A stretch of DNA of 64,000 nt from Austropuccinia psidii (GCA_023105745.1 JALGQZ010000014.1:7621888-7685887); one strand, 5' to 3'; numbered from the stretch's first letter, positions 49,824 through 61,998 are shown. Program-made: numbers and translations. Notes: generated by a model not told the origin, from the letters alone.

Positions 49824-51261
49824 TGTCAGGCTGAGTCTATGATGAGAGTATTAAAAAGTATTTAAAACTCTTAACTATGACTGTGACACAGTAAATAAAT
49901 ATTTAAAAGGGTTTTATAAGAGTTAAAGATGGTTTTATTTAATAATAAGAGGGCTCTACTATAAGGAATATAGTGGTGGTGAGCGCTGTTGAAAGCCCTA
50001 GGTGCAGCTTTACCTGTTGGGTTACAACAATAAAGACTACAATACTTTAAATTAACAGTATACCTGGTTATTACCCAAGAGTAAGACTGTTTTTGACAGT
50101 TTACTACGTAGGGTATTCAGGAGCAGGATAAGGAGACAATTCTGGCTGTGAAAAGCCTCCTTTTTATCCTGAAATGGGGTGGAAAGGGTGCTAGACCTTT
50201 CCACGTCGAGGAAGTGAAGATTTTTTCACTTTCTAGGACTGGCTTGTGGTTTGCAAACAGCCTGTATAGCCTGTATTAGGCCCAGATGTGATTTTGAAAC
50301 CACATCTGGGCAGTTTTCACCAATGCAGGGTGAAATTTTCATCTGGGGACCTCACAGCCTGATTCTGACGTGTATGACGCGTAGAATGCTGTACAGAAAC
50401 TGTATGGGACCCCAGTATTGACTGACTTATGAGGTATTGAAGTCTTAACATGCTTCTTTGTCTGTTTGACACCTCATAATCAGAGTACAACTGTATCCTG
50501 TCATAATACAGCTGTATTGGTCATATTGTGGGATTATAACTTTCAAATGGCCATAACTCTCTCAGTTTTTGAGATATCATGCTCACAGTTGGTTCATTGG
50601 ATAGCCCTGTATGAGCTCTACACAATAAGACCCAATTTGATATGGTTATCATAAAATATTACAAAGGTATCCCATGTACAAGGTTTTTTGTACATAGGCG
50701 TGGTTTGGGCAAAAAGCTGTATTGAGCTTGTTTGCCTCATAGCTTCTGTTATAGTTGAGATATGAAGAAGTGGATGGCACCATAAGATAGCCCTGACTTT
50801 GCTCCTTCCAAAAAGACCCCATTTAAGTATCCCACACCGAAACTTTAGAAGTTGGATGAGAGGTGAATGTTTTGTTCACCCTTATTTGGCCTAAAATCGA
50901 CCATAACTCCAGTAATATTGGTGCTAGCTCAGTTTGGCTGGTACCATTGGATAGCCCTGGCTTAGAGCTTAATTTTGGGTTTCCATTTGATGGGGTTAAG
51001 CCTCACCTTCTAGATTTCAGATGAGAGGTGAAGATTAAGGTTTATGCTCAGCAATAACTTTGAGCAGGAATAACTTTGTTATTTCTTGTCCTATGGTGAT
51101 GGGACTTATATTTTCAGAAAGAGGTGAGTTTCCTCTTTCTTTTAATACCTTTTGAGCTGATTTGGCTCAGCTCCATGTTTTGGTGGTATCTTGACTATAC
51201 CATTGGTTTATGGTATTTTGGCTGTCATGCTTGTGGTCTGGTTTTGAGTCACAGGCTGACA
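49824..51261 (-). repeat. A2 5' LTR (right copy, 1438 bp)
   Basis: It pairs with 41605-43021 and matches the A1 LTRs in reverse orientation. The duplication tatgt and B3 gag follow it. Confidence 0.92.
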
Positions 51262-51266
51262 TATGT

Positions 51267-52557
51267 CTTTACTTCAGTAAATGAAGTTGAAATATCATCA
51301 ACAACTTTCTTATTATCCTCTTTGATAATTTTTTTGACTTTTTTTATTCTTGTTTCAATTATGTCATCAATATTGAATTTAGAATATTTGTCTGTTAATT
51401 CTTGAAAAATTGCAGATTGTTCATTAAGCTTATTTCCAAATTAATTGTCATTATTAAATGTTATAATTTTTCTTAAAAAATTTTCAAAACACATAAGTGT
51501 CTTATTTATTTTGCTCAGACTGAAGTTATTTCTTTTCAGATTGTTCAAAATTGATCCATTTTTATCAGAAATATGGCTTTTAACATCATTAATAGCTAAT
51601 TACAAGTCTGGAATTCCGTCCAGAATATCAGAAATAATGCCTGATATTTATTATTCTGGCTTGCTCTGCTTTCTGTAATTTCATCATTGTTCTGGCCATC
51701 TGAAATACATTTTCCATGGCATCCTGCTGAATCTTTGGCATTCTGTAGCCCTAGTTGTAGAGTTTTGTAGCTGTTTCTTTTCCTTTTCCCTTGTTCTGAG
51801 CTTTTGGCTGCTTTTTCACATTGAAATTTCTTCTGCTGGCTTCTGGGGCTGTTTTTGGCACTTGCTTGGGTGGTGGAGGGTTGTTTTTCTGCCATTCTGC
51901 TGTTAAAAGAATCATGTTCTTCTTTTCCATCAATTGAGTAACTTTCAGGTGTTGGGATGGCCCAGAAATTTTCTCACAGTCAGGTAAGAGCTCATGCCAT
52001 TTTCCCATAGATCTGAAAGGATCTGATACTCTTTGTGCTGAAATGCTTTGTTGTAGGCTTTCTGGCTGGCTTTGTATATGTCCACTGAGGCTTCTTGTGG
52101 TGGTGTCAGCTATTTTTGAAGGTAAAACAGTATTATCAGCTTCAGAGTGGCATAATTTGTCAGTTTGGGATTCATTCAGTGACCCTTGTCCTCCTTTAAC
52201 TGATTGGCTTCTGCCATAATCATGTCTATAGCGTTTTTGGGAGCTTCCTGAGGGTTTATAGCTGGCTCCTGATCTGGTTGAAGGCATTATTATGATTAAA
52301 AAAGATCAAAATAGTAATTTTACATCAAAAAACTTAATATTGGCCAAATTCTTGGCTTTTTGAAGAGTATTACTAATTTCCAAATTGATCAATACTGAAG
52401 AACCTGGTTCTGGTTGATTAATCTGAATTATAATAGCAGTACTATTATGCTCAGAATTGAAAGTACTTGCAGGTATAATGCTAGTTATTGTTGATGCTGT
52501 TTCAATGTTTTCTTCTCTTACCACATTGTCAGAAACTAAAATTAATGAAAAAAGCAA
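51267..52557 (-). pseudogene. B3 gag, N-terminal part, with overlapping frame
   Basis: The frame 52287-51751 begins at an ATG (MPSTRSGASYKPSG). The frame 51895-51596 (MAEKQPSTTQAS, CHGKCISDGQNND) overlaps it in another phase. The C-terminal half of the first frame (MEKKNMILLTAEWQKNNPPPPKQ) corresponds to the alternative phase also seen in B2, so a deletion near 51940 fused the two phases. Upstream, 52557-52306 (SDNVVREENIETAS) is a small leader frame. The downstream helical region reaches the A2 junction. Confidence 0.75.
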
Positions 52558-52611
52558 TTAATTAATTAAAAAAGGGTGTTTCAAAAGAGAAAATGAAAAA
52601 ATAAGGCTTAC
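52536..52611 (-). other. B3 predicted leader intron (76 nt)
   Basis: Donor ATAA|GTAAGC at 52611 and acceptor TTAATTTTAG ending at 52536. The same length and position are seen in B2. Confidence 0.5.
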
Positions 52612-52759
52612 TTATAATATGAAAAAGTTTTATTTTTTAAGAAATTTTTTGAATTATAAGTATTTTTTGTGTATTTTTGAGATTTTTCAATATAAGAAAA
52701 GGATTAAAAAAGGTAAAAAAATTATGTCACAGGTAGAATATCATGGCTGGGCCCTCAAA

Positions 52760-54563
52760 TTTATGGTTTTGATATGAAACTTTGATTAAAAATCAAGTAC
52801 TTTTCCTGCCCCAAAATTTGGATAAGGTAAAAGTGTGATTAAAAATGTGAATAATTAAGATTTTTGAGAGAAAACACACCAAATTTATTGTTTTTAACTT
52901 TATAAGTATAAAACAATAACATTATAAATATTTATTGTTTTACCAATAATAAAAATTTATCCAAAAATACTCTACAAGAGATATTTAAGGCTATGAAAGA
53001 ACTTTCTTCAAGAGCAATTTCAATTGGAATTAATTGAGTAAAGCACTGCAGGAAATTAATATAGGAAGAGAGTCTTTAAAAGTAATATTAGAGATAAAAA
53101 ATTCCCAAAAGTGACCAAAGTGACCAAGTTGACACCAATTAAATATGCTTTAATTGACTTATGGGGTGGCTCAAGGGTAAAAATAATTATAAGAGTTACA
53201 AAAAATGATTATTATGATTTTTTCCCGTGGGTAAAAGGCTCAAAATCATAATATAAGGGTGGTTGGAATCTCTTATTGATTTGCTTAAGAGGGTTTAAAA
53301 TAATTATGAAAGCAAAAGATTATAAAATGAACAGAAAAGTGGGGCAAAGAAGAAATTCTTTTATAGAAACCAATTTTCTTACTCCAAAAGTAAAATTTAC
53401 TCTTGTAAGTCGTTAAAAATACTCTGAAATCAGAAATGCCAATTATGGAATCATTGAACCCTAGTTTAGACCAAAAAAAAGGAATGGTTTTAGCCATTTT
53501 TTGCTATTTTCAGCCCTCTCAGACCCTTAAATCAGCCATTGCTATAGTAATAATTGGTTTTAAGCCTTCAAAACACATCAGAATGTTTTTAAGAGACATC
53601 AAAACCAGTTAAAACTGTTTTTACTATGACTGTTTTACCCTTTTGGCAACAGTCAAAACTGCCCTGGTTGGTATCAAAACCTCATCATCAATTGAGACAC
53701 AGACCCTGTGACTCAATTCCAGGCCAAAAGTGATGAATGTTTGCATTTCTTTTGAAATCTCAAGACTTTCAGCAAGGAATTTGGGTGTCTGGCTCCCTCT
53801 TAGAGCCAAGATTCCTTTTTCCCCTCAGAATCAATCTTTCCTATATATTTTTTCTTTAATTCCTCATCATGTATTATACTTGTAATTTACATATGCAATT
53901 CAATTGAGTTTTAACAGTAAACAACTGTAATAATTGATACCTCATATATAAATTAAAGTCCACTTATGTAATACATGTGCACATTTTGACATTTCAATTG
54001 AAAATAATTCAATTCCTCATAGCTTCTAAACTACTCAAAAAAACCTCAATTTAAACACAAAATTTGATGATTAACACCACATTTGATTTGAATCAACTCA
54101 AGGTTTTGAGTATTTTTCAACTTTTTTACAGAAAATACTAAAAACTTAATTTAAGCTTATTTAGAGTTGAGTTAAAGAAATTTTACCCAGAGGTGACCCC
54201 ACCTTATTTTTTATTAGGATTCCAATGGTAAAAAAATTTTCATATGTTTATTTTTTTGAATAAAAATTTATAATAAATTTTATTCAACTTTTTTCCAAAA
54301 AAAAATATTTTAATTTTAATATTTTTGTTGAAAATTTATTTTTACTAAATTTTTTTTCAAGTAAAAATTTGATTTCACAATTTTAAATTCCCAAATAAGC
54401 TTTATTTTAAATTATAATTAAAATTTTAATTTTTTTATTTGAATTTTATATTTATATTTTGATTTTTTTATTAATAATAAAAATAAATTTATTTTATTTT
54501 AATTGTATAAATTTTTATTATTTGTGGTCTTTTGGGTATATAAAAATATCTCTAAGGCTCACA
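52760..54563 (-). repeat. B3 5' LTR (right copy, 1804 bp)
   Basis: It is a reversed B LTR ending GGCTCACA at 54563. Its inner end is mutated (TTTATGG instead of TGTAATG). A decayed primer region (TTTGAGGGCCCAGCC on the sense strand) lies at 52745-52759. Confidence 0.88.
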
Positions 54564-55699
54564 GCATATGTCCACTAAAGTATTGAAAAGAAAATGGAGA
54601 AATAAATCAATTTGTTTTTATATTCCATATCTCCACACTCATTAAATCCAAGATTCAAATTCCTAAGAGATTCCCAAGAAATCTTTCAAAATTCCTATTA
54701 AATTCTCAATTAAAGCATTCAAATATGCAATTTAATTATTGAATTTCACATTAGAAATATTAGCTAGCCTTTGAAATTTGTAATAAGGTATAAAATGATA
54801 CCTTAAAGGGTAATCTAACTCTGCAAGGATTGATTAGCCTGAAATATCTTTGAAACAGTCAATTACACTCAACAGATGAAAAACATTCTTGTATTTTGAT
54901 ATATTCCCATTAAGTTGTGCATTTGACTATCACCACATGATCCAGGCTATTCACTAAATATGGCTATTTTTTTCTTATCTTTGCATACCAGATGTAGATT
55001 CACTGAGTATTGGGCTTTGTAATCATAATATAATTCTTCATCCAAATAAGTGAATTTGAATAAGTTAATGGTTTGGCCAAAAAGAAATACAAAAAAGCCA
55101 TTGAGTCACTCCATTGGCATAATATATTATATTAATTTTTATTAAGAACCATTAGGAAAGCAGAAATATTGAGTCCCCCAAAAAAGATCTAGTAGCTCAA
55201 AAGAAAGTCCTTATTATACTGCAATAAATACCCTTGTATGTGTGTTCCAAGAGATCAACTGATGTTCCAGTACCATTGGTTCCCATTTTTTTAAATTTAA
55301 ATGCTAACTTGTTACATCCATCCATTTGTAAATGTGAAATTCTGTTCTGAAATACTGTATACTCCTTAATCAACCCATAAATATAGATGAAACATTCCCT
55401 TTTTATCTAAAAAAAACCTTCTTAATATTTGAGTCATTCATCCCCAAGAATGCATTCAAGAGATACTCCTCATGATAAGGAGCTGAATATTAGCTTTTAA
55501 CTGAAGACTATATCATTCACTCACCAACTGTTTATGAACCTCTTCTACATTTAATTAAAGTTTTATTCACCAATTCAAATCTATTTTAACATCAAACCTA
55601 TTTCATTAAGGTTTTCCATCCAAAGTTAATCCATTATTTGAAACTAAGGCATTATAATTATCAGAATTCATTTTTCCAAAGTGCCTTCCTCAAATAATT
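54564..55699. other. Unassigned AT-rich region
   Basis: About 1.1 kb with no frame longer than 60 codons that I can support and no match by eye to families A, B or C. It should be the far flank of the B3 target site, but it does not continue B2. It may be old repeat. Confidence 0.4.
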
Positions 55700-55701
55700 T
55701 A

Positions 55702-58332
55702 CAGTAGAGCTTCTCTAAAGAAATACCCTTCAAAGGACATGTAAAAATGAGTCCACCATCACTGTAAATTCTTAATTCTTTTCCTAAGACCATAAACCTG
55801 TGGAACAAAGCAACCCATTAAATACCTGTCCACAAAAGCACAAAAGGCCTCTCTTGAGTCATACCCCCATCATAAATTTTGGTTGAATTTTTTTTCCTTC
55901 TTTACAGGATTCTACCCCACCCCACCATTTCTTCCTTTCTAAAGTTTTCAGGTCCTCCTTCTCAGCCAGTGTGGAAATCTTTTTGTTTTTTAAAAAAAAG
56001 CTTTAAGAACTCAAATTTATCTCTCTCCTAACAAAATTATTGAAGGAATTGAATTGATTTGATTTGAAAAATCACTAAAAATCTTAAACAAACATATTAA
56101 AATAAAATGATCAAAATAATTGAAAAACTAAAAACCAACCAAAAAATACTTTTCAAGAGGAATAGTTGTTAAAAAATCATGGAAACTTAATTTAAGAAAC
56201 CATAAGATCTTAAGTATTTACTTAATAGAAATAACAATTAAAAAGAAACCATTGAGATTTTATCAATAGAGTTTGAGGACATAGGGTATTTGATTTAGAA
56301 TGGAAATAATATTAAGAGAATCAATTCTAGCTCACATAAGAGACCATTGGATGATATGAAAAAGATGAACTTAAATAAAAGAGCTAAATCAAGCCACTAA
56401 TATGAGAACAATTCTGTTGAAACATTATCTAAAAAGCTGGAAATTATCAATGAGAATCATCAAAACAGGAAAAACCATTTAGTAACAGAAGAAAATTTAG
56501 ATTAAATATATACTAAATTATTTCTTAAAAAAAAATTTATCTCTGCATGGTTTCAGGAAGAAAAAAAACATTTGGAAAAACCATCATATGATAAATTCAA
56601 AGGATTTTAAGGGAGTCATAATGTTGAAACATTCCTAAGTTGAGAAGGTTCTTGAAGTATGAGTTCAACAAGAAATCCAAAATAACATTATCACGGCTGA
56701 AGATGTCTTATGAGTGAAATGGAAAGATTTTTCAAGAATATTGGGTTTCCCAATCAGCAACTGGCTTGACCTATCAAATTAATGGTTTGATTTCTTCATG
56801 AATTGCAACAGCCTCAAAAACCATAAGTGGAATGGTGAAAGAGGGTCCACCAATCTGACTTATGTTCAAATTTAAATTGAACCCCTCATCCCACTTCTTA
56901 GTGAATTTGAACCCACAAAAATATTCAAAATTGACAAAACTGGTCTTTTCTATGTGTAAGACCTTTTTTCACACCTTAAATACTGTAGCTTTTATTTTGG
57001 TTTCTAATTTTTTTAATACCAATTCTCATATTATTCCACCTGATAAAGATCTAACTTAAACTCAAATAAAAGGCATAAATTCAAGCATTAGCCTAATCAC
57101 CATTTTACTGACTTGCATTGTCACAGGTACGGAGAGGCTACCATTAGTTTATATTTGAAAGTACAAAAGGCAGTGTTTCTTGAACAAGAAGTTTGGTTTT
57201 CAGAATGGCTATCAGTACTATAAGAACTCTAAGGCATGGATAACAAGGAAAATTTTCTAAAAAGGGATCATTTCTTGTAGCAATAAGCTAAAAGTTCAAA
57301 ATAAGAAGATTGCTTTACTCTTGGATAATTTTAAGGAGAATGATTCCCCAAGTAAAGGCCTTTCCAACATAAAACTAATCTTTTTTCAGCCAAATCTCAC
57401 TCTTTGTATGCAACCCCTGGATGCTGGTATCATCTGAGATTTTAAAGCTCAAGACTATAAAAGATTAATCTCACTTACTATTTGGTATTACCACAGTACT
57501 TTAAATCCCAATCAAATTTACAATGTTGACCAGCTAAGTGCAATTTTCTTATCCCTCCTGGCTTGGAATGTGATTAATCAAGCAATAATAAGTAATTGAT
57601 GGGATCACACAGAGATAACTGCAAAGCTCACCCCACTCCCAGACAGTTTCAAAGTGCCTATGGCAGAGACATCACTTGAAGAAGAAGTTAATTGTTTACA
57701 AGATTTGGAGATAATATACAGCCACAACTAAGTTTCAATTCTGGCTCTGTTGAACCCAGAAAAAGAAAAAGAATTCAACTTGCTCTAAACAGCTGAAATA
57801 TTTGATGAAAACCAATCAATCAATCAAAAGATAGAAGAAAATACCCTCAAAGAACCAGTAATACTCCTTCCTTCATTAGCTGAAGTGCATAAGGAAATAT
57901 TCTTGGTTTTAACTTATGCAGCTTTGGAATCAACCAAAGAAACAGATAATGTGAGTGAAATTCTGGATTCCTACCTTAAGGGTGTGGAATTAAAACTGTT
58001 CAAATCTTGCAAGCAACAATTATTGGTAGACTACTTGAAGCCAAAGTGAAGTTATGTTCTTTGAATATTAAAACGTTTGTTGAAATATGAGACATTGTGT
58101 ACATTACTTAATTGTAGTTTCTTTAATCTTTGAAAAATCCCATATATTATAAAATGTAGAGTAATGTTACAATACAAAGTATGGGTTTAGGAGATGGCTT
58201 TACAAAGGTTGGATACATTTTGGTGAAATGCAAATTTATAGCTTAAGAGAGGGCCTCCTCTGTCCCATGACCTCCCCTAAGCCATGTGAAATGGTGCCTA
58301 CTAAAACATATGGCTTAGGAGAAGCTCTACTG
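55702..58332 (+). mobile_element. pogo-like DNA transposon (Tc1/mariner superfamily), dead
   Basis: The left end CAGTAGAGCTTCTCTAA matches the reverse complement of the right end, cagtagagcttctcctaa. The two are flanked by TA on each side (55700-55701, 58333-58334), the expected target duplication. Length is 2631 bp. The inside encodes a decayed DDE transposase on the + strand. Subterminal sequence near 58240-58330 repeats GGCTTAG/CTAAGCC words. Confidence 0.8.
56680..58050 (+). pseudogene. pogo/CENP-B-type DDE transposase remnant
   Basis: Read across frames, the order of motifs follows the DDE_1 family. It has a GERGS-like segment (about 56838), IDKTGLFY (first catalytic Asp at 56933-56935, next residue Lys where Glu is usual), GTERLPLVYI (about 57126), KAQN-like text and LLLDNF (second Asp at 57324-57326), then QPNLTLCMQPLDAGII (third Asp at 57420-57422) and YNVDQLSAI. 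The last two Asp are 32 residues apart (31 between), typical of pogo. Stops and shifts are many; for example, a stop follows GII. The N-terminal DNA-binding part is not legible. Confidence 0.8.
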
Positions 58333-58334
58333 TA

Positions 58335-59329
58335 TTTTTCTATTTCAATTAAGAAATGAAACCTTTTTAAACAGATTTCTTAGGTATTCTACAATGGGAA
58401 GAAAGGTAAATTTAAGATGTGTGTTGACCAAAAAATTGAGAAGGCACAAAATATACATAATTTTTTTAAAATGAGCATGCAAAATGCAACTGAAAGAAAA
58501 AGGGTCATTTTGGGAGGGTTTTCCTTTTCCATTGCCCCTCTGGAGATTTTTCTCATGTATGTAGGATTGTGTGATAGGGCTAGATGTGGCATGCTTGAAA
58601 TCAGAAATCAGGAAGCCTGGTTTTCTCATTCCATTAGTGTATGTGTGGCTTTCATTGAATCCCCCCAACCTAAATAGAATATTTATGACATGAGAAAACT
58701 CTTGGTCTTTGTACAATACATAAGTTGCAAAATGAGACTTACTGTTCTTGAAACATTCCTCACCTTTTTCCTGTATAATTAAAGAATGGCTGTAGTCTAA
58801 TCTATTTACAACAATCCTTAGTTTGGGTTTTCCTAGCAACTTCATTCACCTTCTGTAACTTTCCCATAAAATGTGGGAGTTGAAGTCTTGTTAGTATGAA
58901 ATTTTTGTAGGAATTTCCCTCTTGTATATCTTACAGGACATGAATATGTTTGGAGTACGTGAAGAGTCTGCCGTCAGGGTCACACCCATGTTAAAACAGA
59001 TGTGGTTTTGTAAATACTCATCAAAAGCATCTTGGAATTTGAGTTTTGACATGGATTTTAATCAGTCGGGCATCCGGGGGTTTTTACATAAGGCTCTAGC
59101 TTAACACGGTGTCTAAGAAGTCATTTCATCAAACAAAATCATATGATTTCACAAAAGCAGTAGCCTCAGACTACTTTAAGAGGCCCAAAACATGGGGGCC
59201 GTGAAAAACTGGTTTCCCAACTTTAAAAGAAGGCAAAATAATATACAAAGAAAAACTAAAAGGCGACCGGAATTCTCAGGATTTTGAAACTCATTAATTC
59301 GAAGTTTTTTACGTCAATAAGTCACCGCC
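58335..59329. other. Intergenic region between pogo element and CAP gene
   Basis: It contains the transition from CpG-poor repeat to CpG-rich unique-looking DNA, at about 58900-59060. A 166-codon minus frame (58345-58845) and a 60-codon plus frame (58922-59104) show no recognisable domain. Nothing here is supported as a gene. Confidence 0.4.
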
Positions 59330-60477
59330 CTAGTCGACTTTGACGTTAGAAGCAAATTCTCCCATGACGTTCCCGGGGCTGAAGTGAAAGTATCCATTAT
59401 TAAGATCTTAGTCCTATAAGAAAACAAATAGACTTGATCTCACGGGTTGTAATCGCAAGCCCAAAATTGGACAGGCGATTGAGGCAAATCTGCTCGGCTA
59501 ACATGGTCGCAAGTAGTCATGTAACATCCGACTTCCTTAGTAGATAACCAAACTACTTCTGAAAATCATGAAATCAATGATTTAAGAAATTTAGTTTGAA
59601 AGTAACTGAGGAGTGAAACAAAACGTATTGCTGTGAAACTCACGAGTGAAGTGAGAGGGAGTGGGATTTTGAGGGTCATAAGCCGATTTTTCATTAGGGC
59701 CGCCAACCCAGCCTGCAACAACTTCTTTAATGCTTGTTTGTCCAGCTGCAATGTTCTTTATAAGAATTTAGTGGTAAGTTATTAACTAATCTATTGGTTT
59801 GAAATTTGACAAGGTAAGATTTACTTCACCGTACTGATCATTTTGAGTGTGCTCAAAAACACAACTATCAGTTACGCGTTTCGCGGTTTCAACTAAACTT
59901 TCACTCCATGTAAGCTCTTCAGCACCATAGCGTGCACGATAAGCATTATGTTGATCGAGCCAACTAAAAGAAGTCAAGTGAGTAAATTGAGATAACTGCT
60001 GATTTTGGTATGACTTACGTCTGAATATCAGAACTACCCATAGAGGTATTCTTAGGATAGTGGTAACTTGTCTTGAAAAAGAAGTAAACCTCCAATTAGA
60101 AATTTGATTCAACTAGTATTTGGGTTAACTTACTTGATCGGGGCTTCGAGATTTAGATTTATGTTGAGTGGAATCATCTGTTTCGGTCTTGAATGAGAAA
60201 ATGAAGAATATGAGGGAGATGTTGACTGATTTAATGAGCTATAGTTATCAAACTCAACTGGGACCACTCGAGAAGACTTTAACCAATCTGATGGTAAATC
60301 TCTATTTCTAGAATATGCTGAGTGATGGAGTATGGCTCGTTTTTGACGAAGAGGACTGAGTTGACGGTTGGAGAGTTTGGCATTCCTGGTAGGTGATGAA
60401 AGAAGCCCTGCCTCTGAAGACCAAATGGCTAGGAGACAAAGCACGACTTGGGCCAATAAAAATATCATCATATTCAT
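59330..60477 (-). CDS. Secreted CAP/PR-1-family (SCP domain) protein, six exons
   Basis: Exons (minus): 60477-60134, 60066-60019, 59963-59825, 59755-59644, 59558-59444, 59378-59330, with introns of 67, 55, 69, 85 and 65 nt, all GT-AG. Together they give 268 residues in one frame. Residues 1-23 form a signal peptide (hydrophobic, then SSEAG). A Ser-rich linker follows to about 130. The CAP domain has QHNAYRARYGAEELTW, YGENIAAGQ, HFTQVVW and GCY, then the ending CDYNPPGNVMGEF. The cavity residues His, Glu and His are present. CAP proteins of fungi are exported and bind sterols or lipids, and some act on host defence; the role here is inferred only. A TATA-like stretch lies on the minus strand near 60710-60730. 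The joining of exons 1 and 2 is the least certain splice. Confidence 0.88.
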
Positions 60478-61637
60478 ATTGAAACAATTGCGAACTTTCA
60501 GACTCTAGACTTTATTTGAAAAGATGAAATGAATGGCTTGAGAAAAATCACAGAGATTGACTTGAAACGAAAGAAATGAAAAGTATCGAAATAATCCTTT
60601 GACAAGATTTACTTGGAAAGATTTATATTGCCAGAACAAAACAACAAAAAGAACGAGGCAGACCACCAGGGATGATTAGTCTAGTTTGACTTTATGATCG
60701 ATCACGGTGAATGATTTTATATTTAAATTTTACAGTATTAATGGTCAACGTATCTTCTCTTGACCTGAAAGGCTGAGTCATTCATAAGTAGCTACTCTAG
60801 GAAATTAGTGCGCTGTAATTGATCAAAGATTTGCATAACAGTCAAAGCAGCCGAGCAGACCAGCCTAACCGCGCTGAGGTGCAGCACGTTATAAAGCATC
60901 ATCGGAAAAGATGACATTTCAAAAATCTCAAGTCAAAAGTTTGCGGTGAATGATCGATACCGACTAAGACATGATCAACATGAGCCGAAAGACGTCTACG
61001 GCATAACAATACTATACTGTTAACTGTACAGTACATGTACAATGTGCATAACAGTAAGATGATATATATATATAATTTATGTGCATTACTGAGCTACAGT
61101 AACTTGAGATTTGAGGGTAAGGTCAAAAGTTCAAAGGGATTACTGTGACCGATTTTAAGTTTGCGACTTGGTATCCCATCAAGCAAGGAGTGAATTATCC
61201 ATCCATAGCACGCAAGTAATCTTTTTTTATTCGTAATCCAATATTAACGGAGAGTAAACTAAATTAAATCACATTCACAAAAACAACAGTAAAGGTTAGG
61301 ATACACTAGTACAAGGTGACGTGCTATAAAGTATAAACAAACTTATAACCAATGACCATCAATAAGCAATCGATCGATATGATTTGCTGAGTAAGATTCA
61401 AAAATGTAGACTAAGCCAAATTTGGTCAAGAAATTAATTTTTTTTTAAAACTTAAAGAGGCTAACTAGAATCCGTAAAGTTTTAGGCAGTAAACTAAAGA
61501 TGTATTCTTTCAGTAATAGGTTAGAGAACTAATATGATGTAGAAAGAAATGTACCTAAAGGACAGGTGAACAATTCATTATAAATAATGACAAGATCTGA
61601 GATAGGTCACTAAGCACTACTTCTACGCACATAACAA
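60478..61637. other. Upstream region of CAP gene, no other gene seen
   Basis: It contains likely promoter sequence for the CAP gene, including an A/T-rich TATA-like stretch near 60715-60730, an (AT)n run at about 61062-61074 and a GTACATGTAC palindrome near 61032. No frame above 60 codons with coding character. Confidence 0.4.
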
Positions 61638-61998
61638 AAGTTAGTCATATAAAAGTAAAAAAAAAGAAATAGGAAAGATAAGTCTTACAAACCAATTTGG
61701 CCAAGTGAGTATAACATTAGAATGTAATGATAAAAAGAAAAGAACAATTAATAATAATGAGATAAAGAAAAGTAATAGATGTTTTTCTTGACAAAAGAGA
61801 GTTATTTGGCTAGTTGGTGTCTTTATAAAGTAGAGGTAAGAGGGGTGGATTGAATGAATCACCTGCGTATTTTTGCAGGTGAAAAAGTGGTGATAGTGGA
61901 TAATTATATGATGGATGGGAGCTTACTATTTTAAAATTGTTAGCCAATGTGTTGTGTCAAAGATCCTTTCTTCAACTGTTGGTTGTTGAATGTTAACA
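61638..61998 (-). repeat. Ty1/copia-like 3' LTR (outer end approximate)
   Basis: On the minus strand it begins TGTTAACATTCAACAACC at 61998, directly after a G-rich polypurine tract. It contains TTTATAAAGACACC (TATA-like) at about 61820-61835, a 7-bp stem hairpin (61861-61882, CACCTGC...GCAGGTG) and a T-rich end. The outer end at about 61638 is a guess because no second LTR is in the window. Confidence 0.55.

Larger units (their letters stand above)
41605..51261 (-). mobile_element. Family A Ty3/gypsy copy A2, near full length
   Basis: LTRs at 41605-43021 and 49824-51261 face the minus strand, with TGTCAGGCTG...CTGACA ends on the + strand. They are flanked by the duplication tatgt (41600-41604, 51262-51266), which splits B3 gag cleanly. 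The inside runs leader intron, accessory frame, gag, protease, RT, RNase H, integrase, polypurine tract. It has about half a dozen stops and shifts, so it is non-autonomous. It is the best copy for reading the family A layout. Confidence 0.93.
34916..54563 (-). mobile_element. Family B Ty3/gypsy copy B3, nested host of A2
   Basis: LTRs at 34916-36742 and 52760-54563 face the minus strand. Between them are leader, gag (split by A2 at 41600/51262), protease, RT, RNase H, integrase and a polypurine tract. Flanks are acata (34911-34915) and gcata (54564-54568), four of five identical, so a target duplication is probable. Without A2 the copy is about 10 kb. Pol is in many pieces, with stops and catalytic losses, so it is dead and older than A2. 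Confidence 0.88.

Noticed and set aside
58345..58845. 166-codon minus-strand open frame
   Set aside because: No recognisable domain, no signal peptide, composition of random AT-rich DNA, and it overlaps the right end region of the pogo element. Not called as a gene.
61641..61862. 73-codon hydrophobic minus frame
   Set aside because: It lies within the copia LTR and is T-rich; the apparent membrane protein is a composition effect.
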